A stretch of DNA of 38,391 nt from Enterobacter sichuanensis (GTDB lineage Bacteria > Pseudomonadota > Gammaproteobacteria > Enterobacterales > Enterobacteriaceae). Under the pieces are notes generated by a model. The model was given only the letters and a program-made list of their open reading frames with translations. It was not told the DNA's origin and made no database searches. A program made the translations under genes and the position numbers. This document shows positions 34,057 to 38,391 of the stretch, in pieces. How positions within the stretch are numbered: the stretch's first letter is position 1; each line of letters begins with the position of its first letter. The stretch covers positions 1 to 38,391 of the forward strand of contig NZ_POVL01000047.1 in NCBI RefSeq assembly GCF_002939185.1, written 5' to 3'.

Positions 34057-34807
34057 AGTAGTCGCTGGGTGAAATACCCATCACCCGGCGGAACATGGCC
34101 GTAAAGGCGCTGTGACTGCCGTACCCCAGCTCCAGCGCCACCCGAAGCACCGGCTGGCCCTGCGCCAGCCGTACCAGCGCCTCCAGCAGGCGCGCCCGTC
34201 TCAGCCACTCACCGTAGCTTAATCCCGTCTGCTGCTGAAAATGGCGGTTCATTGTGCGCTCGCTCATGCCAAGCTGGCCCGCGGCTTGTGCACTGCTCCA
34301 GCTCTCCCCGGCGGTCTGGCGGATCTGCTGGCAAAGACGGCGTAGCGGTTCACTTTCCGGCTCCGGGAGATGAAACGGCAGTACCGGCATAAGGCGAATT
34401 TCATCGAGAATGAGCTCATACACGCGTTCGTCTCGGCTCCCCGGTGCGTAAGACTCGGGAAGAGAGAGCGCAGCGAGGATCAGTTCCCGCAGCAGCGGGG
34501 AGATCTGCACGATCTGGCAGGTGGCCGGGAGATCGGCCCGCGCCAGCGGATCGATAAACAGCGTGCGCGCCGCCACGTTGCCGGTAATACGCAGCGAGTG
34601 ACGGGTACCCGCCGGTAGCCAGACGCCGCGGCCCGGAGGGACAACCCAGCAGCCGGATGCGGTATCTACCCGTACCACGCCGCTCAGGGTATGCAGCAGT
34701 TGCGCGCAGTCATGTTCATGCCACGGCTCGCTGTCACCATGAACGTAATCATGGGCAAATGGCACAAGGGGACGATGGGTAAAGGAGAAGGTTAAGGTTG
34801 TGGTCAT
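34043..34807 (-). CDS. AraC family transcriptional regulator with cupin domain
   Basis: A 254-residue regulator. The N-terminal cupin domain (about 15-100) includes PWHEHDCAQLLHTLSGVVRV and LPAGTRHSL. The C-terminal AraC DNA-binding domain (about 155-250) has WSSAQAAGQLGMSERTMNRHF and QPVLRVALELGYGSHSAFTAMFRRVMGISPSDYF. It is of the same general type as the regulator at 2394-3152. It is convergent with leuA and overlaps its 3' end by 14 bp; the pair appears to have entered the emrB-luxS interval together. The target is unknown. Confidence 0.87.
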   Translation of the reverse strand: MTTTLTFSFTHRPLVPFAHDYVHGDSEPWHEHDCAQLLHTLSGVVRVDTASGCWVVPPGRGVWLPAGTRHSLRITGNVAARTLFIDPLARADLPATCQIVQISPLLRELILAALSLPESYAPGSRDERVYELILDEIRLMPVLPFHLPEPESEPLRRLCQQIRQTAGESWSSAQAAGQLGMSERTMNRHFQQQTGLSYGEWLRRARLLEALVRLAQGQPVLRVALELGYGSHSAFTAMFRRVMGISPSDYFKGS

Positions 34808-34818
34808 GGGATTAAACC

Positions 34819-34852
34819 ACCCTCACCCTACCCTCTCCCGGTGGGAGAGGGA
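34819..34852. repeat. CCCTCACCCT-type inverted repeat
   Basis: CCCTCTCCC (34831-34839) and GGGAGAGGG (34843-34851) form a perfect 9-bp stem with a 3-nt loop, preceded by CCCTCACCCTA. It lies between the AraC start and the luxS stop and may serve as the luxS transcript end on the minus strand. It is the same repeat family as 27223-27261. Confidence 0.65.
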
Positions 34853-34861
34853 AAAGGTGCA

Positions 34862-35377
34862 CTAGATGTGCAGTTCCTGCAGTTTTTCTTTTGGCAGGGC
34901 CAGCTCTTCGTTGCTGTTCACGCGGACATCACGTTCGATGATGTGACGCGCAATCTCCTGCGCTTCTTCCAGAGAGTGCATCTGGTAAGTCCCACACTGG
35001 TAAACGTTCAGCTCAGGGATCTGGCTCTGCTCTTTTACCTTCAGCACGTCCTGCATGGCCGCTTTCCAGGCATCTGCCACACGTTTCTCTTCAGGCTGGC
35101 CAATCAGGCTCATGTAGAAGCCGGTACGGCAGCCCATTGGAGAGATATCGATGATCTCAACGCCGTTGCCGTTCAGGTGGTCGCGCATGAAGCCAGCGAA
35201 CAGGTGTTCCAGCGTATGAATGCCTTTCTCCGGCATCACTTCTTTGTTTGGCACGCAGAAACGCAGATCGAAGACGGTGATCGTGTCGCCGTGCGGGGTG
35301 TGCATGGTCTTCGCCACGCGGACTGCAGGTGCTTCCATACGGGTATGGTCGACAGTAAAGCTATCTAATAACGGCAT
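34862..35377 (-). CDS. luxS: LuxS, S-ribosylhomocysteine lyase
   Basis: A 171-residue enzyme identical in length to E. coli LuxS. The metal site is H54, H58 (HTLEH) and C128 (YQCGT), and the catalytic Cys is C83 (MGCRTG). It cleaves S-ribosylhomocysteine to homocysteine and DPD, the precursor of the signal AI-2. GGAGGTGA precedes the ATG. Its 5' region overlaps the micA control region on the opposite strand. Confidence 0.98.
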   Translation of the reverse strand: MPLLDSFTVDHTRMEAPAVRVAKTMHTPHGDTITVFDLRFCVPNKEVMPEKGIHTLEHLFAGFMRDHLNGNGVEIIDISPMGCRTGFYMSLIGQPEEKRVADAWKAAMQDVLKVKEQSQIPELNVYQCGTYQMHSLEEAQEIARHIIERDVRVNSNEELALPKEKLQELHI

Positions 35378-35413
35378 ACGTCACCTCCGGTAGTGATTTT
35401 TTTTAAAATAAAC

Positions 35414-35441
35414 TGAACTCTTCTACAGAATGCGCGTCTGA
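35414..35441 (+). promoter_or_regulatory. SigmaE promoter of micA
   Basis: A -35 TGAACTC (35414-35420), a 16-bp spacer and a -10 TCTGA (35437-35441) match the RpoE consensus. The sRNA start lies 7 bp downstream. Confidence 0.85.
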
Positions 35442-35447
35442 GTATAT

Positions 35448-35522
35448 GAAAGACGCGCATTTGTTATCATCATCCCTGAATTCAGAGATGTATATTTTGG
35501 CCACAGCGATGTGGCCTTTTTC
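35448..35522 (+). ncRNA. micA: MicA sRNA
   Basis: A roughly 74-nt Hfq-binding sRNA between luxS and gshA. It starts GAAAGACGCGCATTTGTTAT, has the CCCTGAATTCAGAG hairpin and ends with the terminator GGCCACAGCGATGTGGCC followed by TTTTT. It base-pairs with ompA and other outer-membrane protein mRNAs to repress them under envelope stress. The loop of the terminator differs from E. coli, but the seed region is unchanged as far as I can recall. Confidence 0.95.
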
Positions 35523-35530
35523 TTTTCTGC

Positions 35531-37075
35531 TTAAGCCTGCTTCGCCAGAAACGCCTCAAACGACTCCGTATCCGCCGCTTCAACCTCTTTCTGACGCACC
35601 ACGGACGCATCGCGTTCCGCAACGAAATCCGCTTCGCTCAGGACTTCTAATGGCTCTTGCAACAGCATCTCACGGTATTCCGCCGCAAGCGAACGCCCGG
35701 TACCGCCAATGCCCTGATCAATCATAGAACGCAGAATGCGTGCTGAGAACGTCAGCTCCGGATTATCAAAGCATTCCACCAGCTGGTCGCAAATCTGTTG
35801 ATACGCGTCGCCGCCCTCCATGCTGTCCATCGTCCGGGCAACACGCTTCAGGTCACGGAACAGATCTTTACCGACTTTCGTCAGCGGGAACTGTGCGGTT
35901 TCACAGCCGATACCCAGCGTCAGGCCTGGTTTACGCCCTTCCAGAATCACGCGGTTCCAGTTTGTACGGGTACAGAGCAGTTCGTCTGAACTCATTTCCG
36001 GCGCATCCGCCAGCACGCACCAGACCATAAACAGGTCCAGGAAGCGAACCTGCTGTTCATCAACGCCAATCGGTGAGAACGGGTTGATATCCAGCGAGCG
36101 CACTTCAATGTATTCAATCCCACCGCGCTGCAGCGCATCCGACGGGGTTTCACCGCTGCGCGTCACGCGCTTAGGACGAATTGGCGCATACAGCTCGTTT
36201 TCAATCTGCAGGACGTTGCTGTTGATCTGCAGGCGCTTACCGTCTTTTTCGAGGCCGATTTTTTCGTACTCTTCCGACGGGGTTTTGATCGCCCGCTTCA
36301 ATCCTGCCACATATTCGTGCAATTCGTTAAACGTAATACCGAGATTGCTTTGCGATTTATTGGTATAACCCAGATCGCTCAGACGCAGAGAAGTGGCATA
36401 CGGGAGGTAGTACATTCCACACTCGGTCTTCTCGAACGGCAGCGTCGTCGGTTTCCCCTGCAGGAACGATGAGCAGATGGCTGGCGACGCCCCGAACAGA
36501 TAAGGAATAACCCAGCCGAAGCGGTAATAGTTGCGGATCAGGCGGAAATAGCCGGCGGAGATCGCGTCCTTATCCGTTTCACCGCATTTCGCCTGCCAGA
36601 AAGCCATTGGCAGCGAGAAATTGTAGTGCACGCCCGAAATTGTCTGCATCAACGCGCCGTAGCGGTTTTTGAGCCCTTCACGGTAGAGCGTTTTCAGCCG
36701 GCCGATATTCGATGTGCCGTACTGTGCCAGCTCAATCTCCTGGCCCTGCTCGATATAACACGGCATGCTGAGAGGCCACATACGCTCGTCGCCCAGATTG
36801 CGCGCCGTGTAGCGATGGATATCGCGCATGATCGTCAGCATATGATCAATATCGCCTTCTACCGGGGTGATAAACTCCAGTAGTGCTTCAGCGAAATCGG
36901 TTGTGATCCATTTATGTGTCAGCGCCGAGCCTAACGCCTTCGGGTGACCCGTCGTCGCTAAACTACCGTCCGCGTTAACGCGCAGCGTTTCACGCTCAAG
37001 ACCACGCTGAATACCCTTCAATGCCTGAGGGTGGTTTTCCAGCCAGGCCAGCGCCTGAGATACGTCCGGGATCAA
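35531..37075 (-). CDS. gshA: GshA, glutamate-cysteine ligase
   Basis: A 514-residue enzyme (E. coli 518) for the first step of glutathione synthesis. The N-terminus contains [15 protein letters not shown] and [12 protein letters not shown], the glutamate- and metal-binding signatures of proteobacterial [11 protein letters not shown] and the C-terminal [13 protein letters not shown] are also typical. The start is TTG at 37075, as in E. coli gshA, with GGGAGG upstream; the weak start limits expression. It is downstream of yqaA, with an 83-bp gap. Confidence 0.97.
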   Translation of the reverse strand: MIPDVSQALAWLENHPQALKGIQRGLERETLRVNADGSLATTGHPKALGSALTHKWITTDFAEALLEFITPVEGDIDHMLTIMRDIHRYTARNLGDERMWPLSMPCYIEQGQEIELAQYGTSNIGRLKTLYREGLKNRYGALMQTISGVHYNFSLPMAFWQAKCGETDKDAISAGYFRLIRNYYRFGWVIPYLFGASPAICSSFLQGKPTTLPFEKTECGMYYLPYATSLRLSDLGYTNKSQSNLGITFNELHEYVAGLKRAIKTPSEEYEKIGLEKDGKRLQINSNVLQIENELYAPIRPKRVTRSGETPSDALQRGGIEYIEVRSLDINPFSPIGVDEQQVRFLDLFMVWCVLADAPEMSSDELLCTRTNWNRVILEGRKPGLTLGIGCETAQFPLTKVGKDLFRDLKRVARTMDSMEGGDAYQQICDQLVECFDNPELTFSARILRSMIDQGIGGTGRSLAAEYREMLLQEPLEVLSEADFVAERDASVVRQKEVEAADTESFEAFLAKQA

Positions 37076-37158
37076 ATTGACCTCCCGCCTGTCAAAGTAA
37101 TGTTACTCAGCATAATTGTAATGGTTGACGATTGAAGGTCGCGTATTCATTCCACCAA

Positions 37159-37587
37159 TTAGTGCCACCACGTCATACCCTGCAGCGTTGCCCATGCCAC
37201 AAGGACATAACGCACCGCCTTGCCAAGGCACAAAAAAAAGAGCACTGGTCCCCAGGAGATGCGCATCCATCCCGCCAGCAGACACAGTAAATCGCCTATT
37301 ACAGGCATCCAGCTTAATAACAGCGTGGCAGCGCCATAGCGTTTTAGCCAGCCGACTGCCTTTTCCTGCCAGCGCGATGTCTCACGCAGCGGAAAGAAAC
37401 GCCCAAGAATAACGTTAGTCAGCCCTCCAAGGCTATTACCCATTGTTGCTATTAACACCAGCAGCCAGGGCTGACTCACACCGGACAACAGCATCGCCAC
37501 CAGCACCACTTCCGAATTGCCCGGTAACAGCGTGGCGCTTAAGAAACTGCTGGCGAATAATGAGGCAAGTGACAGTACGTCACTCAC
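37159..37587 (-). CDS. yqaA: YqaA, DedA/SNARE-associated family membrane protein
   Basis: A 142-residue inner-membrane protein with three to four hydrophobic segments. FLSATLLPGNSEVVLVAMLL and TLLLSWMPVIGDLLCLLAGWMR are the paired re-entrant motifs of the DedA/VTT superfamily. Its function is not established; relatives act in lipid carrier recycling. The start overlaps the yqaB stop by 4 bp, so it is coupled to yqaB. Confidence 0.93.
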   Translation of the reverse strand: MSDVLSLASLFASSFLSATLLPGNSEVVLVAMLLSGVSQPWLLVLIATMGNSLGGLTNVILGRFFPLRETSRWQEKAVGWLKRYGAATLLLSWMPVIGDLLCLLAGWMRISWGPVLFFLCLGKAVRYVLVAWATLQGMTWWH

Positions 37588-38150
37588 AGTAAGCGCACAT
37601 CCACCGCGGCCATACCGGCATCACGCGCGGCCTGAATACCGAAATCGGCATCTTCAAACACGACGCATTTTGCCGCCGGGACGCCCATTAATTCTGCGCA
37701 AAGCAGGAAGGTGTCCGGTGCGGGCTTATGATGTTTAACATGATCGGCGGCGACCACGGCAGAAAAATAGTGGCGCAGGCCAAGATGATTGAGTAAAGCT
37801 TCTGCAATCGCGCTTTCGCTGCCCGTGCCGACCGACATTGGACGACGTCCGTGCCACGCTTTTACCACGTCAACCAGCGGCAGCGGGCGGACAGTATCTA
37901 AAAGCATGGCTTTTACCGCATCGGTTTTTTCGCGCGCGAGCAGGTGCGGGTCGAGATCGGCCTGATTCAGTTCAATCACGGCCTGCGCAATACGCCAGGT
38001 GGGCGATCCGTTAAGGGCAATCATCGCCTGAAGATCGAAACGCATGCCGTAGCGGCCCAGGACGTCAGTCCAGGCTTGACGATGCGTAGGTTCGGTATCC
38101 AGGAGAGTGCCATCCATATCGAAGATCAAACCGTCATACTGTGCGTACAT
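37584..38150 (-). CDS. yqaB: YqaB, fructose-1-phosphate phosphatase (HAD family)
   Basis: A 188-residue HAD phosphatase. Motif I is FDMDGTLLDTEP (D11 and D13), motif II the Ser/Thr of SVGTGSES, motif III Lys in HHKPAPDTF, and motif IV VFEDADFG. E. coli YqaB dephosphorylates fructose-1-phosphate, 6-phosphogluconate and related sugars. The start at 38150 matches the family. First gene of the leftward yqaB-yqaA unit. Confidence 0.95.
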   Translation of the reverse strand: MYAQYDGLIFDMDGTLLDTEPTHRQAWTDVLGRYGMRFDLQAMIALNGSPTWRIAQAVIELNQADLDPHLLAREKTDAVKAMLLDTVRPLPLVDVVKAWHGRRPMSVGTGSESAIAEALLNHLGLRHYFSAVVAADHVKHHKPAPDTFLLCAELMGVPAAKCVVFEDADFGIQAARDAGMAAVDVRLL

Positions 38151-38267
38151 CGTGCTCTCGCTAAACGATTAACAAAGCATTACTTTATCGTAAAAGGTGT
38201 TTTTTGTCGCTGACTGAGAGTGTGATTGCTGACGGAACGTCGAAGGAATAAACAAAGAAGGAGAAGA
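38151..38267. other. yqaB upstream region
   Basis: A short stretch between yqaB and the rtT-like element. It must contain the yqaB promoter; TTTACGATAAAGTA on the minus strand is AT-rich. No gene is visible. Confidence 0.4.
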
Positions 38268-38391
38268 TGGTGCATCCGGGAGGATTACTCGGCTACGCCT
38301 CACCCTGCGGGCCGTTGCTAAAGCAACGTTATCCTCCCTAGTGCTTGCGATTAACTCGCAGACCTAAAAACAACAGCATTGCTGTTATCCA
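38268..38391 (-). repeat. rtT-like repeat with tRNA-Arg 3' end copy (runs to window edge)
   Basis: On the minus strand, AATCCTCCCGGATGCACCA (38286-38268) equals the last 19 nt, with CCA, of the E. coli argVYZQ tRNA-Arg. The rest of a tRNA is absent. Instead the upstream sequence has a stem of GGGAGGAT (38278-38285) with ATCCTCCC (38331-38338) enclosing a CGTTGC/GCAACG hairpin (38313-38328) and a GGCCCGCAGGGTGAGGCG segment. The rtT repeats of the E. coli tyrT operon likewise begin with 19 bp copied from the preceding tRNA's 3' end. The position matches the E. coli arg tRNA cluster, so the parent tRNA gene is probably just outside the window. Confidence 0.6.

Noticed and set aside
38268..38343. 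A complete tRNA-Arg gene
   Set aside because: Only the 3' 19 nt match; the anticodon and D arms are absent, so it is at most a tail duplicate or rtT-like repeat.

Overview
The window is a chromosomal segment of an Enterobacteriaceae species. It is most likely Enterobacter or a close relative: long blocks follow the E. coli 60-minute gene order (yqaE-ygaV-ygaP-stpA-alaE-ygaC-ygaM-nrdHIEF-proVWX-ygaY-emrRAB-luxS-micA-gshA-yqaA-yqaB), and between them sit accessory genes and GC-rich REP-type repeats that E. coli lacks at this locus.

Layout. (1) 1-2400 is an AT-richer accessory segment. It holds a DUF1493/STM2901-type gene pair, a broken Ash-like reading frame followed by a gene resembling P4-satellite cargo, a REP pair, and a dead HigB toxin remnant in front of an intact HigA antitoxin. 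(2) 2394-7135 holds small metabolic and regulatory units: an AraC regulator divergent from an NTF2-like protein, a DUF6622 membrane protein, a PLP aminotransferase, and a LysR regulator divergent from an unusual SDR protein. (3) 7142-15958 is a version of the E. coli yah cluster: divergent LysR regulator YahB, then YahD (ankyrin), YahF (FdrA-like), YahG (DUF1116), an NCS2-type permease, YahI (carbamate kinase) and YahJ (amidohydrolase with a twin-arginine leader). It lies next to yqaE rather than at the E. coli yah position, has no yahC or yahE, and carries the permease between yahG and yahI. The genes read as a catabolic route: uptake of a nitrogen heterocycle or ureide, ring opening, carbamoyl transfer to phosphate, and ATP made from carbamoyl phosphate. 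The substrate is unknown. (4) 15955-19631 is the conserved stress and nucleoid block: YqaE under a CpxR-type box, the YgaV/YgaP sulfide-responsive pair, StpA, AlaE, YgaC and YgaM. (5) 19884-23616 is the class Ib ribonucleotide reductase operon nrdHIEF behind a pair of NrdR boxes. (6) 23947-27211 is the ProU glycine betaine/proline ABC importer with its osmoregulated promoter, followed by an intact YgaY-type MFS transporter; ygaZH is absent. (7) 28861-32254 is the EmrR/EmrA/EmrB drug efflux system. (8) 32401-34807 is an insertion between emrB and luxS: a long-form 2-isopropylmalate synthase convergent with an AraC regulator. (9) 34862-38150 holds luxS, the sigmaE-driven sRNA micA, gshA, yqaA and yqaB. 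The window ends in a structured repeat that begins with a 19-nt copy of a tRNA-Arg 3' end (rtT-like), where E. coli has its argVYZQ tRNA cluster.

Strongest leads: the rearranged yah cluster as a possible uncharacterised carbamoyl-generating catabolic system, the rtT-like element, and several regulatory sites readable directly from sequence (NrdR, CpxR, YgaV, EmrR, micA sigmaE).
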